From NCBI GenBank assembly GCA_032358165.1, contig JAALGY010000033.1:1922001-1986000 (forward strand): a DNA stretch of 64,000 nucleotides, written 5' to 3'. The notes below the pieces were generated by a model, which saw only the letters and a program-made list of their open reading frames with translations, was not told where the DNA came from and searched no databases. Below are positions 24,205 to 36,723 of the stretch, in pieces (the first letter of the stretch is position 1; every line of letters starts with the position of its first letter). The position numbers were made by a program, and so were the translations under genes. The DNA is from Diplosphaera chodatii (taxonomy: Eukaryota > Chlorophyta > Trebouxiophyceae > Prasiolales > Stichococcaceae).

Positions 24205-25697
24205 ATGGCTGATGAGAAGCTGGCGCTGTCGCTGGACGACATCATTTCAAAGAACAAAAAGCCCGAGCGGTCAGCCAAGGCAGCTGGGGGCGCAGGCAGG
24301 GGACCCCGGAAGGGTGCAGCAGCAAAGGCTGATGGCCCCGGCCCAGCGGGTGGCAACAAGGCCCGCGCCCTTGCTGTAGCGGTGGGCAAAGCCACAAAGC
24401 GGACGGCAGCCGGACCGCGGCGCACCAGTGGGGGTGCGCCGCAACGGCGAGTGGAGGTGTTGGAGCTTGCGGAGGTGCGCACCATGCGTGCTGCTGGTGC
24501 TGATGACGATCCCCTGTCGCGCAGAAGGTCAGAGCACAGCCTCAGCTGACACGGATCAGGGAGAAGCGCTCGGATGACACATTGTGTGCGAGTATCGTTT
24601 GCTGAGAAAGTGTGCCCAACCTTCGCAGCCAAGGGACTCGGATCCGCGGCGCCCGCGGCTGGATGTTGCAAAGGTCCGGGCGGCGCTGGAAGGCAGCGCC
24701 AAGTGGCAGCACGACAAGTTTGAGGGGGGTGCGGGGCCCCGCGCCGGGCCGCGTGGCCGTGCAGCAGAGTCCGGCTACAAGCTGTGAGGGCCCTGCTTGC
24801 TGTATCTCTGCGTGCACGCAGCATCCCCAGCAGCGCCTGCATGCACCTGCTGTGCTCTCTTGTGTTGCACCTGCGGACCCGCAAGGATGCTGAGCTGCCC
24901 GCAATACTGTGCACTGGCTTTTGCAGGGTCATCTCAAATCTGGATTACAAGGTGTCAGATGAGGATGTCAAGGAGCTGTTCGAGGCATTTGGCCCGATCA
25001 AGCGCTCTGGCGTCATCTATGACCGCAGGTAGCCAAGGCTGCCGATTGTGCACTTAACTTTCTGCCTGCTCGTGGCTCGTATGTATGAAACGTGCTTGAA
25101 CATGACCGTGCTGCGCCGTCGCACTGCAGCGGGCGGTCCGAGGAGGCGGCCGAGGTGGTGTTCATGAAGAAGCCGGATGCAGAGCGTGCCATGCAGCGCT
25201 ACAACAACGTGTCGCTGGACGGCAAGGCGATGCAGATCGAGCTTGTTGCGCCCACGCTGGCCGGCCGCGTCGTGGAAACACTCTCCAGTGGCCTCAGGTG
25301 GGAGCGCGCAGCGCTTGTGCTTTTCGGAGAGTTGCTTCACCATTGTGTGCTGCCTCATACCAGGCAGGGTACACACACAGGGCCCTCAGCATGTTGAGTG
25401 TGCAGGCTGGGCGATCGGCTCGGCCGGAGAGGTGGCGGCGGCGGCGGCCGGGGTGCCGGCGGTGGTGGTGGCGGCGGCGATGGCATCACCAGGGGCAGCG
25501 GCAACATGCGAAGCGCGCAGGGCGGCGCCGGCGGCAGGGCGAGCGGAAGGCTGGGCGGCCGGCGGGTCAGCTCATGCATGGTGCTGCGTACACCCTGCCT
25601 TGGCGCTGCCCATCTGTGCCTGGCGCCATGACGAGATGGAGTCACGTGCAGTGTGTGGTTGCAGGGTGGCGGTGGTGGCGACATGATGGAGGAGTGA
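24205..25697 (+). CDS. ALY: ALY/REF mRNA export adaptor (THO complex subunit 4)
   Basis: This nuclear RNA-binding adaptor links transcription and splicing to mRNA export through the TREX complex. The start MADEKLALSLDDIISKNKK is the conserved N-terminal REF motif (D-SLDDIIK). A basic A/G/K/R-rich region follows. A second exon ends ESGYKL and the next begins VISNLDYKVSDEDVKELFEA, then FGPIKRSGVIYDRR, which is RNP2 plus the first half of the RRM. After an intron comes SGRSEEAAEVVFMKKPDAER, AMQRYNNVSLDGKAMQIELV, completing the RRM with an RNP1-equivalent strand. The C terminus is a G/R-rich (RGG-like) region, GRRGGGGGGRGAGGGGGGGD. The short last exon ends GGGGGDMMEE, then a stop at 25697. All standard ALY parts are present. 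Confidence 0.93.
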
Positions 25698-26037
25698 AGC
25701 TGCACACTTGTTCGGTTGTGCAACGGAGAACCTGTCGGCACAGAGTGACATGGGGCCTGTCGGCAGTATCCGCAGTCCATGGGTGTACTGCACTTGGCAC
25801 AGTGCTACTTTCCCACAGATGCAGTGCTGGACCTGTGCTTTTCACATGTTGACGACAGTCCTCAGTATTTTCCCAGCTCGGCCCAAGTATATGCCATGCA
25901 AAGCAGGACACAACTAGCGAATGGGGCTAGTTGTTTGAACAGGCTGGTGTGGTTTTGCGATGCCTGGAAATGGGCCAGAAAGAGTCTCTAACTTCCCCCA
26001 GCCAAACCATCCTCGTCCATGCGACCCACCCCAAGAT
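25698..26037. other. Convergent intergenic region ALY / ATP synthase delta
   Basis: 340 bp of 3' sequence of two convergent genes. No gene was recognised. Confidence 0.4.
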
Positions 26038-27297
26038 CTACAGGCCAAGCGCGGAGTTCATGGCAGAGTACACCTCCACGCCTATCTGTGCTGCTGCGAT
26101 CTCATAGTCATCGGCTTTGCCCTGCATAGAGGAAATGCCAAAGCTTTACAGACAGAACAGATGGGAGGTGAGTTGCCATGCATGACTCGATACAAATTAT
26201 ACACGCCAAATAACACAAGCCAGCTTTGATGCCGGGGCTTGGGTGCTGCACACAAACGATTATAGCTCAACATGTCGCCAAGCATGTGCGCGCCTGCAGG
26301 GAGCCCAGCTTCGCCTGGTACTCGGACAGCCCGGCGCGCACCGCCTCCGGGTCCAGGTCCTCCAGCTTCACCGCCTCCACCGCGCACACGTCCGTCGTGG
26401 AGTCGGCGTTGATGAACGCGAAGCCTGCGCGCCCAGCAGTGTGGCGTCGACTGCAGGACTGGCCGCACAACGTTGGCAAGACAGTGGGCCCCTGGGTGCT
26501 GGCGGCAAGTGAGCGCTCCACGCCGCGCACCGGCGGACACAAAGTACTTTTCGATGTCCTTGTCCAGCTCGGAGTGGATCGTGACCACGCCGGGCCGCAG
26601 CTGCGCCACCGTTGGCACGTGGCCCGGCATCACACCAAAGTCGCCCGTTGTGGCCGGCAGCAGCACCAGGTCCACCTGAGGCGAGCAGGGCACCCGTGAG
26701 GGCTCCGTGGCGCTGCCCAGGCGCACGGCTGTCTGTTGGGCGTCAACGAGCATTCCACAACAGGCAGCAGTCTGACCTTCTTCGCCTTGCCGAGGGTGGC
26801 GTGCGGCAGGTAGAAGCTGAACGTCAGCTTGTCGGGCACGTCAGAGGAGGGCGCCTCCTCCTGCTTTCCCTTCTTTGCGGCTTCGGCAGCCTCGCTGATA
26901 TGCTCAGAGGGAAAGTTCGGAGGAGTGAGCGTGCTGGGCGCCACCTTGGTGAATCTGTCAAGAAACGCCTGCACAAGGACGTGCACGGTGAGCTCGTATT
27001 GGAAGCACATCTTGCGCAGCTGCCCCACTGCGCTCGGTCCTGCAACATGCAGAGATTCGAAACATGCAGTACGTGCCCAGCTGTGCCCTGCTGCTCACTG
27101 GTAGGTGGGACTGCACGCGCATGACAGGATGCAGCATGGCGAGCAGCGGGCAAGCCCACCTCTATACGTTGCTTGTCACTGGCTGCTGCGTCCCCGCCCC
27201 CATCTGCGAACCGGGCTGCACTGGTGCTGACGCTGCGCGTACCGATCGCGCTGAGAAAGCTGCTGCGCCCCAACCGCGTGCTCAAGGTGCGCAGCAT
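26038..27297 (-). CDS. ATP16: Mitochondrial F1 ATP synthase delta subunit (bacterial epsilon homologue)
   Basis: This central-stalk subunit of mitochondrial ATP synthase couples proton flow to rotation. The start at 27297 gives MLRTLSTRLGRSSFLSAIGT, then RSVSTSAARFA, a classic Arg-rich amphipathic mitochondrial presequence. The next exon holds A/K/E-rich residues, then VPDKLTFSFYLPHATLGKAK. A third exon carries VDLVLLPATTGDFGVMPGHV, then PTVAQLRPGVVTIH, the epsilon/delta beta-sandwich signature. The next continues with ELDKDIEKYFVSAG. The following exon gives FAFINADSTTDVCAVEAVKL and LDPEAVRAGLSEYQAKL. The last exon, KADDYEIAAAQIGVEVYSAM, ends SALGL at stop 26038. Length and order agree with plant delta subunits of about 200 residues. 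Confidence 0.93.
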
Positions 27298-28151
27298 CGC
27301 TGGGCCACGCGCCAGGTGAAGGATGATTGGGCTGGACCAGGTCACACTGGATCTGACACACCGGCGGTCCACAGCCTACCGCCTCGGGCACCAACGAACG
27401 TACCTGTCAGCCAGTGTAATCGGACAACAATGGGTCCTGCCGCGGAAGCCGATGTGTGCTGCGCTGCTGAAGGTCTGCTGTAGTGATGGCGTTGCCATTT
27501 AAGCTTGCACAGGGTGACTTTACCGCCAATGAACCGTGCGAATGCGCATGCCTGCAGAAGTGCAGATGCATGCTGTGGCGCTGCTCTGATTCTGGACAGC
27601 AAAGTTGCATGACATCCAGTCGATCTGTTGCGCACGCGACAGTATATTGTCTGGCGGGCCCCGTCAACACCTCTGGATGCGCACATTGACGCCTCCCTGA
27701 AGCGCCACAACGTATGTCGATTCACTCAATTGGTCCAGGCAGGCTTTTGGCTGCAATGACGCCTGTGGTGTCAGCTGCTTGCTTGATCATATGAGACGAC
27801 GGGATTTGCCGTCCGCAGCATCCAGCGCCGCATCGGCTGCACCCTGCCGACTGCCATCCGACACCTCAGCTGCGCATTGAGCCCACCAAGCTTGCCATGT
27901 CATGAAGATCTTCCGCACTGTGCAGCATCCCAGTGACAGATGCGCAGCGTCACAGAGATAGCTGCGCGACAGCGGCCTGGGCGCTCTGCATAGGTAACCC
28001 ACCCGACCATGTGCGCACACGAGTATGGCATGCGTCGTGCATGATGTGCGACACCCACACTTGCACTGCCAGCGAGTGCTCACACGATCTGCCCCTGACT
28101 AAGCGTCAGCTTGCTTTGCAGCACCACTTCAGCAGCCCAGCAGCCCCTACG
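27298..28151. promoter_or_regulatory. Divergent intergenic region ATP16 / Agenet gene
   Basis: 854 bp between two divergent starts. A few open stretches of 60-130 codons on either strand show no family motif and are probably chance. A non-coding first exon of the Agenet gene could lie here. Confidence 0.35.
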
Positions 28152-30070
28152 ATGATGGAGGCGAAATTGGAAGTGGGTTGCGACTGCGAGGTGGCCGGCC
28201 TTGCAGAGGAGCAGTTTGCAAACAGCTGGTGGGCAGCGACCTTCAACGGAAGGGTGGCCGGGAAGCTCAGAGTCACATACCGGGATGTAAGTTGCATGTG
28301 GTCTTTACCAACGGGGCATTTTGCGGATTATTCGGCGCATGCATCCTGTGCTCAACAGTTGCACTGACACTGCGTCCCTGCAGGAAAATTTCACGCCTAT
28401 GTCGACGGTTTGTGACCCTGCGTGCCCAGATGCTGGTGGAGGATGGGAAGCCTGACAAGTTGGTCGAGGTGGTCGGGAGGGAGCGCGTGCGGCCCGCGCC
28501 TCCCGACGACAGCCACACAGTCCCCATTGCAGCGCGCAGATGCGGTTCGCTACGCTTCGTCATGAGCCACTGCGGGTTTGCACTGTATGAATCTCACGGT
28601 CGGGGCTGGTCCAACGAGGCTGTCATCGTGCAGGAGAGTGTGTGGACTGCTGGCACTCGGACGGCTGGTGGACAGGCTATGTGCACCACACCTACGATGA
28701 TTATATCACTGTCTACTTTCCAGGTCAGCAGCGCCAATGGGTCTGTGCAGGGCATGCTTTGACATCGGCGGTCCCACACAATGTTTCATGTTCTCTGCCT
28801 TGTGTCGTGCAGACACAAACGAGGTCATCGAAGTGAGGGATGCAGCACCCGGCGGATACACGCAGGATGACCACCGTGTCAGGTGTGTGGATGACATCAC
28901 AGGCAGAAACACATTGCTGCAATCAACCCACACACCGTTCAAACTCACTGGCTGTGGCGTGGCACCTACAACAGGACAGCCAGGCAGTGGCTGCATGGTG
29001 CCAGCCGATGGGACGCTGTTGCAAAGAAGGCTTTTGACGGTGGCGGCAACCATCGCACGCCCATCAGTGATGCGCAGCCCGCCAATGTCCGGCCATCGAC
29101 AGCGCCTGCAAGCGGCTCTGCTGCCAATGTTGGCGTGAAGCGCAAGCAGCCAGTGCAGCTGAGGGACGACGACCTGTTGCCGCCAGCAAAGCGCACAGCC
29201 GTGCCCGCCGCAGCAAGGGTCGCCTCGGCGCCGGAACAGCGAAAGCGGGAGGCAGCCTCACATCGGGTGAGCGCAGCCAGAAGCGCAGGGGCCAAGCCAG
29301 TGCCCACCCAGCCGCCTGTCAAGCATCAGCAAGCGGCGCCACCCGCCCAGCAGGCAACACAGCCAGCAGCAGCAACAAAGCCGCCGCTGCCAGCCCGGCC
29401 TGAACCCAAGTCGCTGGCAGGAAAGGGGCCCACTCGAATAGGTGCGGCACCCCTCAAAAGGCAGCCAGACGCGGCGGCAGGCAGACCACACGCGCCTGTC
29501 GACCTGCCACAGAGCAGCAAGCAGCAAAACGCCGAGCAAAGGCGGCCGAGACCTGGCAATGACCCCTGGGCAATGCCGGCAGAGAAGGTGGAAGACCCCA
29601 GGCGACAGCCGCACAAGGCCCAGCACAGCCGGGGGCAGGGCGGCGGCTCTGCAGCTGCGGCGCAGGCGCCACAGCACGCCCAGCAGCGGCGGCCCGGCGC
29701 AGTGCCAGCGCCCCAGCGCCAGCAGCAGGGCACGACCGCAGCGTCGCGTCCAGTGCCCGCCGGCACCAGGCAGCAGGCGCGCCACGCCGACGTCAAGCCG
29801 GGGGCGCAGGCGGGCAGCAGAGCCGCGGCATTGAGTGCCCTCAGGCGGTGAGCCCTGGTGTTCCATGTGTTCCATGCCACCGTGGCTGTGGTGGTTGGGC
29901 ACTGTTGTGTGAGTGCGATGTCTGATGTGCAAAAGGGACGTCTGCGTGACTCGTCAGTGCTCGCGTCCAGGCACCGCAAGCATCCCGAGGTGCACCCAGA
30001 GCCGGCAGGGACGGCAGGTGCCGCGCCAGACCCTCCCAAGCACGTCAGCTTCGTCATCCCAAAGATGTGA
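28152..30070 (+). CDS. Tandem Agenet (plant Tudor-like) domain protein
   Basis: Agenet domains are plant chromatin or RNA-binding Tudor relatives. The start MMEAKLEVGCDCEVAGLAEE runs into FANSWWAATFNGRVAGKLRV..YRD. An intron (28288-28427) joins in phase to LVEDGKPDKLVEVVGRERVR..PAPP, completing the first Agenet domain. The second domain is VDCWHSDGWWTGYVHHTYDD, then YITVYFP|DTNEVIEVR across a splice. A long last domain exon (from about 29030) is A/P/Q/K-rich and disordered, with KRKQP and PPAKR basic patches. The protein ends RRHRKHPEVHPEP..PKHVSFVIPKM at stop 30070. A GT donor overlaps this stop (intron 30067-30129) and joins in phase to the RRM gene just downstream, so the two may be a single gene. 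Confidence 0.75.
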
Positions 30071-30088
30071 GCACGCACCGGCCCTGCC

Positions 30089-32751
30089 ATGTTTTTCAAA
30101 ATTGGTCGTGAAAGCTGGACGACGTACAGGCCTGTGCCATCAGCTTGTGCCACAGCGAGCTTCATCCGCTTCAGGAAGGTGGAGGACGACGGCCCAAAGG
30201 ACCTCGACATCAGCAACGGCCCCTACGTGTGCCTGGACAACATCGGCGCCCTCACTCACCGGGGGTCGCTGGAGGATGCCCTCCGCAACAGATTCAAGCG
30301 CCTGCGGGTGCGCTGCGCCACCAAAATTGCCACATTGCCACATCGCCACGTGTGCAGTATCGGGGTCCTTGTCTGATACCCGGACATCAGCCTCACCGCA
30401 CGACCTGTCCAGCGCACGCAGCTCCCTGTGACCCTGCCGCCAGCACTGCCACCCCTGCACAGGAGGTGCACTTTGCGGACGTCCAGCTGGACAGGGAGGC
30501 CGCCGAGGCGGGCATCGTGGGCGGCGGCTGGGCGTGCCTCGAGTTCAGCAGCTCCCGCCACGCCGCGCTCGCCTACCCCGAGTGAGCACGGTGCTCAGCA
30601 TGCGCGATGTCGCTGTCAGACACGTGTGACAACACCTGCGTAATTCAAGAACATCTGCACATGCGCAGGCTGCAGCGGCTGTACCTTGCCGGGGTGTCAC
30701 CCGGGCCGCCTCGGCCGCTGCTGGCGCACTGGCCACGGTGGCGGCACCTTCCATGGGGCGACAAGGGCGCCCAGATGCTGGGCCACCTGAAGCTCGGGCA
30801 TGCGACCGCGGCACACTTTGTGCAGGTATCTCAGCACAAGAGTGCGTGCAGATGCCGTGCAAATTGCGGTGCACTGGTGTAAGCCCTGATGTGTTGTGTC
30901 CCAACCTCAGAGCTGACGTGTCGCTCCCATGCACTGTCCAGCCGAACAGCATCGAGTTTGAGATGGCGCTGCAATGGCGGCTGTTGGGTGAGCGTCTGGG
31001 GCACGCCAAAAGGGCGATGCAGGTGTGGCAGCAGGCCGCATTGGTCGCTGTGCTGGGACGCTATTCCAAGGTGCGCGCCACCCTGCCGGCAGCGGATTGC
31101 GCGTGACGGCTCAGATGTGGCACTGCGGTTGTGCGATCTGATTGTTGTAAGTGCAGTTGGTGTGACATGTTTGAACAGCACAACCGGTGTTCCCACTTCA
31201 CCACAGGCCAAGAAGCTCCCAGTGCCGGCCTGTAAGATTGTACCTGCCTCCGTGACGGAGGGCGGCAGTACTTCTGGAAGTTGGCCTCGAAGCACACCAC
31301 TTGACAAGTCCTACATCTGGTTGAAGGGCATCGCCACAGACACCGACCTCGAAAGGGTCCGCCTGGCCTTCGAGCAGTTCACCGACGACCCCAAGGTATG
31401 CAGTGTTCGTCTGTGATGGTCGGGCTTGCATCAGCAACGTGACGTGCGCACATCGCGCTGGAGGGCTGGTGGTGCGTGTGCAGGTGGTGGCACCCAAGTC
31501 AGCGGTGTCTGGGACGCCCTTTGGCCATCTCGTGGTGACCATGAAGGAGCCGCGCAAGGCCAGCCTCGTGATGCGCGACCTGTGCGAGTGAGGCACCCTC
31601 GGCACCCGCCAGCATCTGCACTGCAAGCTTGTATCGCCTGTGATATGCATAGTGCTGTCGTGTCATGCCCAAAGACTTACCGGCAGGTCTCATAGCATTG
31701 GCATGTGTTGCAGGAACATTTTTGTGATGCATGGGACGCCGCGCCCGGTTGGTGCAAGCGTCGCGCGCCCAGGCACGGCTGCGCTGCACCTGACCATCCT
31801 GTCCTGGTGCATCCCGTGACACACATGGCCTGCGTTCGTCGTTATTCATGCAGCTCGCGAGCGATGAGAGACCTGTGCCTCACAATGCGCAGGCGCCCCG
31901 CTGGGCTCGCAGCGACTGTATGACGAGGCCTTGGAGCAGGTGTTCGGGACGGCGGCCATTGGTAAGCCCACGGCCAAGGGCAGTACTGCAGCAGCAGAAG
32001 GCAGCGACCGGGCCGTCAACAGCCTGGTGTGTGCGTGCTCGTCTTGTGTGCTGTTCAGTAGGGGCTGTTCCCCATACCCCCCATGAGTGCGAGGGGCCCA
32101 TGAGAAGATGTGCATTCGAGATATGGAGGCATTCTCGTGCTGTGCGAGTTGCACAGCAGGATACCCTGTCTCATACACTTCATGAAACCTCCAGCAAGTC
32201 TGCACCCTGAAAGCAGCTGCGTGACCAGGACGACACAGCCCCGTATGCACGATCGACTCTGCTTGAGACATGCTGCGTTTTGCTCGTAGGCCGCCAGCGG
32301 CCAGACCCTTCTTCTGGTTCAAATTCCCGAGCCGGCTGCAGACACGCGTGCAGCGACCGTGGATGAGCGTGCGGCACTGAAGTTGCGCAAGGTGCTGGCC
32401 CAGAGCGAGGCCGAGCGGGCCGAGCTGTGGCGCCAGGTGTGCAGCAAGTACAAACATGGTTGCCATGCCAAGCCGATGTGCTTGTTTGTGCACACCAGCC
32501 GATTTACCTATGTATGTGTCCTCGGTGGAACGGCCTACAATGCGCACGCTTTTTTAAGTGTCCCTCCACAGGGCCTGGAGATGAAGCGGCAGCTGCATCA
32601 ATCAGTCGAAGCTCAGTACAGTACCGAGAAGGACAAGTACGCCATGGTCCACAAGCTCAACGACACGCCCATTGTCAGGCAGCTCAATGGCGGGCGCGGC
32701 ATGAGACAGAATGGCAGGCATGTACCCTACCGAAATCTGCGTCCGGGATGA
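30089..32751 (+). CDS. RRM protein resembling ANTI-SILENCING 1 / SHOOT GROWTH 1
   Basis: In plants ASI1 binds RNA and controls polyadenylation at intronic heterochromatin. Evidence here is partial. An RRM-like start reads SFIRFRKVEDDGPKDLDISN..YVCLDNIGAL. The next exons give GGGWACLEFSSSRHAALAYP, then LQRLYLAGVSPGPPRPLLAH. Then comes AAHFVQPNSIEFEMALQWRL, which parallels the ASI1 signature CSQPNNLEFDMAMEW. A second RRM-like unit follows: DKSYIWLKGIATDTDLERVR, LAFEQFTDDPK, FGHLVVTMKEPRKASLVMRD, and NIFVMHGTPRPV. The C terminus is helical with RLYDEALEQVFG, DERAALKLRKVLAQSEAERA, and LEMKRQLHQSVEAQYSTEKD. The start is either ATG 30089 or an in-phase splice from the Agenet gene at 30130. The end at 32751 is approximate. 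Confidence 0.6.
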
Positions 32752-33250
32752 GACAGATCCAGTGGTGCCCACCAGAAGCGTCCGTCGGCGCTTGAGCTGA
32801 CAACCACCAGGTGCCGCTCGTCTGCAGGCATTGTGCAACATTATGTACCATACTGTGGTCAGAGCATGTACACCGCCGAGTGGATCAATGTTTAGTGAGT
32901 GTTCAGCAGTGAGATCTTCAGCAGCTTTCGGGGCTGACCAGGTCAAAACCTTTGCACGTCCGCATGGAGGATGTGCACATTTTTGAAACGTGGGCAAGCA
33001 GCGGGTCTGTGTGCTCGACTGTCATCCTTTAAAACCCTATACAGTCACGGCCAAAACCACAGCAACTCTCCGCACTATACTCCGGCACGCTGCCTCAAAT
33101 GCTGTACAGCAGCACCTACCGACGTTGCAACCTTGACGCCAGCACAACACAAGGCGAGCCAAATGCGCAGCTGTGCAGTGAGGGGCACACTATTGCAATC
33201 CGTAAAGGGTTCCGGCTGCAGCGTGACCGGCGCCGGTGGCCACAAGCAGC

Positions 33251-36200
33251 TCATGCCTCGCCCTCCTCCTTTTCAGCATCCTCCATGTCCTCGTCCTCCT
33301 CGTCGTCATCGTCCGAGTCGTCGTCGTCATCGTCCTCGGGCCTGCTGACAAGCCCCAACGCCGCGAGCGCATTGCCGCCGCCCCCCTCAAAGCGCCCGGT
33401 GTCCTGCAGCAGATGGACGCACAGCAGTCGCGCGGCCAGTTGAGTGCCACACGGCAGCAGCAGGCTGCCCTTGTTCTGGTGACCACAAGCAGCGGGCAGC
33501 AGGCAACAGGGCGCTACAGCCTGCCGGACGCCGACACTGCACCCGCTGCCAGGTCGGGTGATCAGGGCGCCCGACGCTGTGCTGCCACGTGCCTGGGGCC
33601 CAGCGAGGTCCATGGCGTCGGTCTGCAGGGCCTGCATCTCCCGCTGGCGCTGCTCCTCCAGCTCCGCGTCGGCCCTGGCCCGCGACTCGGCGGCCTTGGC
33701 GCGCTCCGCCGCCGCCTCCGCCTCCGCCGCCCTCCGCCGCTCCTCCGACTGCCGCCGCGCCGCCTCCTCCGCCTGCGCAGGCAGCCCGCTTGCTCAGTGC
33801 CCGGGCTGTGCAGCAGACGCGGGGGTGCCGGGTGCCGGGGCGCATTCAACGGCGGCTGGTTGCACATGCCGTGATTACGAGTTCTTCCCGAAAATCTGGG
33901 GAACCACAGCGGGCCGCACCTTGGCCTTCTCGGCGCGCCGCTTCTCCTCCTCCGCGGCCTTGTCCGCTTCGCGTTTCCGCTGCTGCTGCTCGCGGCTGGC
34001 GAACTCGGACCACAGCGGGTCCTGCTCGCCGGGCGCGCTGGAGTTTGGGCCGCTGCCGGCGGCGCCCGCGCTGCCGTCTGCAGGCTTGGCGACGTCCTTC
34101 GCCGCCGACGGCTGTGCAGCCGCCAGGGCTCCCCAGGCGCCCTCGTTCTGCAGCGTCACATCCTGCGACCCATGCAACACAGCATCATGTCAGCCTGGAC
34201 GGTGCTGTTATTTGCCGCCCTTGCATCTGTATGGCACAGGCAACATACCCAGTGTCAACAGCTCGCAAACCTTTCGTGACTTCGGCTGGTAGATGGGCGG
34301 CGCTTGCTGCGGATGCGTCGCGGACACGAGCGTCGACTGGTCTGCTGCTGTTTCTGCGCCTACACGAAACACAGCAAGGTTTGAACAGGTGCACAATGTG
34401 TAAGCAGCAATGACAACATACCAACCAATCAGATGAGTCCAGGGCGGTGAAAGCAGGGAGGTTGCTCACGCTTGGCCATGCCGCCATCTCCTGACTCGTG
34501 CTTTGAGCCCACCTCGCCCATCGAACCGTCTGACGACTTGGAAGAGTCTGCAGTACACCATGAATGCCTGTCAGCTTTGGGCAGCCAAGGCCTGCAGGCG
34601 ATGCCGCAGTCGCAGGTGCGCCCGGCCTGCATTGCTGCTGCGCCCTCGCGCGCAAAACCATGCATGCAGCCAGTGCTGCAAGGTTGAGGGTGGATGGCAG
34701 GCAGGAGGCTCCCACCGCTGGACGCGCTGCTGCGGGACGCCGAGCCCCGCTGCGCCGCAGCAACCTGGGCGGCCCCCGCCGGACTCTTCTCCGCAACAGC
34801 TCCAGGGCCGGGCGCTGCGCCATTGCCGGCAGCGCCGCCTGCGCCGTCGAGCGGCCGCGAGGTCGTCTCCTGATCTGGCTGCGTCTTTGCAGGTTGCGGC
34901 TGCTTTGCGGCATTGACTTTCATCGAGTCGGTCTTCCGCGCAAGGTCCTGAAAACAGGGCACGCATGCAAGCTCGTAGCCGCCTCCGCAGAAGCTGTGGA
35001 CTTCCGATGGAAGATGGCTCAAGGTGTGAGAGTGATGCACATGAGGTGATTGCATGGGTGACAGCAGATGGGTTGCGGCAGCAGATGTGACATGTGACAG
35101 ACAGCTGGCAGCTCCTGGTGCAGAAAGTAGCGCACATCGAGCACGCCGTTGACATAGTCCTCGAGCTCCAGCAGCGTCGCATTGTCCAGCGCATCGATGT
35201 CCACCTCCGCCTCGCCCTCCTCGTTGACAGGTGGCGCCGAGGACTTGGCCACAATCTCCAGCACCCGCAGCAGCCTCTGTCATGCAAAACCGACAGCAAC
35301 AATGTCAAGTCGGTCGCTGGCTGGCATGACCAGGAAGCACCGAGCTGAGGCCACCATATTTGGCAGGTGGGCTCCAGGTGCACACCTCGCCGGGGAGCGA
35401 GCCCAGCTGCTGGCTGAGGCGGCGCTTGTCCTCAAATGTGAAGTCCCGCGGGCCAGACGGCTCGGAACCAGGCGTGGGCGCCGCCAGCTGGTTCAGCTCC
35501 CGCAGTTCAGCGCCCATCTCCTTGCATCGGTGCGGCACGACTGCTGGCCCGAGCTGCAGCACATGTGGCAGGGCTGCAGTCAGCCCTGCTGGCACAGCCC
35601 AGCTGTGCACGCCGTTCGCAATGCTACACGAAAAGGTGCAGCAAATGGGTGCCTTGGGTATCACTTCAGATACAAGAATGCCAGCGGCTGTGCACGGCAG
35701 CACAGGTGCCCGCATCGGACGCCGCACACACCTCGTCCGCCTTCTGCTCGCGCATGATGTCCTCCCACTTGCCCTCGATGCCGGACGCATGCCACTTTTT
35801 CTCCCAGGCGTCGCTCAGGCGGTCGCCCATCTGCCGCACTGGGTGGCCCTCCGGATTGTACGCCCTGCAGTTGGCCCAGACCTGCACAAGGCATAGCAGG
35901 CATAAGAGCGTGCAGTGAGCACAAAGCTCCAGCAAAGCGCTCAAGCTTCAGTTGCAATACGATGCTGAATGACAGTCGTGACTCTTATCTCAGGACGCCC
36001 CGCAGCAGGCTGGCGCACCTGCCGTACGTCGGCCAGCAGCTCGTAGGGGTCCTTGTACGCCCGCGGCTGGCCGCGCTCCGGCTTGTCCTCCAGCTTGTTT
36101 TTGACGGTGCCCAGATCCATGGGTTTCTTGATGATCTTGTAGTAGTCCGGCACCTGTGGAGGGAGCCACGCGCGGCTGTGGTAGCAGCGAAACACAGGCG

Positions 36201-36690
36201 ACAGGCACTCGGGTAGACTGGAGCCGGTCTGTCAGTACACGCTGCGCCCAGACTGCTCTGCTTCCCGACCTTGAGCTTCTCCGCGTCCACTGGCGACTGG
36301 AAGTGAGCTGCGTCCCGCTGCTTGCAGATCTGCTTGAGCAGTGTGTTCATCTGGCCCCACAGGCTCTGCAGCCGCTTCTGCCGGTCCTCCACCTGCCAAT
36401 GATGGCAAACAACAATGATTTCCGCAGCTTTTGTTGCGCTGTATCATCTTGTACACAACATCCAAGTGAGGAAAGCTGCCGTTGGTGAAGGCGCGACCCA
36501 CCTTCTGCTTCTTGGTGGCCGGCACATGCGTCTTTGCTGGCATGGCAGAGCTGTTGCGCTTCAGCGCCTTCAGCGCCGCCGGCCGGCCACCGCTGCGGAG
36601 TGCTGCGAGCTGTGCCTCGATGGTAGCCTTCTGTTCCAGCACGAGCCGCAGCTCCTCCTCAAGAGCACGACGCTGTACGCTGGCTGACAT
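33251..36690 (-). CDS. GTE: GTE-type bromodomain-NET (BET-like) transcription factor
   Basis: This nuclear reader of acetylated histones belongs to the plant Global Transcription factor group E. The start MSASVQRRALEEELRLVLEQ is an N-terminal coiled coil, followed by KRNSSAMPAKTHVPATKKQK. The bromodomain spans several exons: RLQSLWGQMNTLLKQICKQR, AAHFQSPVDAEKLKV, PDYYKIIKKPMDLGTVKNKL, AYKDPYELLADVRQ, and VWANCRAYNPEGHPVRQMGD with the acetyl-lysine-binding Asn in CRAYN. The NET domain follows: DFTFEDKRRLSQQLGSLPGE, RLLRVLEIVAKSSAPP, EVDIDALDNATLLELEDYVN. Later exons are A/P/S-rich, with WSEFASREQQQRKREADKAA and a long charged coiled coil. The tail is strongly acidic, ending EEDEDMEDAEKEEGEA at 33251. 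An in-frame ATG also exists at 36723. Confidence 0.92.
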
Positions 36691-36723
36691 GGTGGCCAGC
36701 TGCCTGCTGCTCCGGCAGCGCAC

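Noticed and set aside
29258..30216. Long minus-strand open frames rich in Cys, Leu and Arg
   Set aside because: They are antisense to the A/P/Q-rich exon of the Agenet gene and have no motifs.
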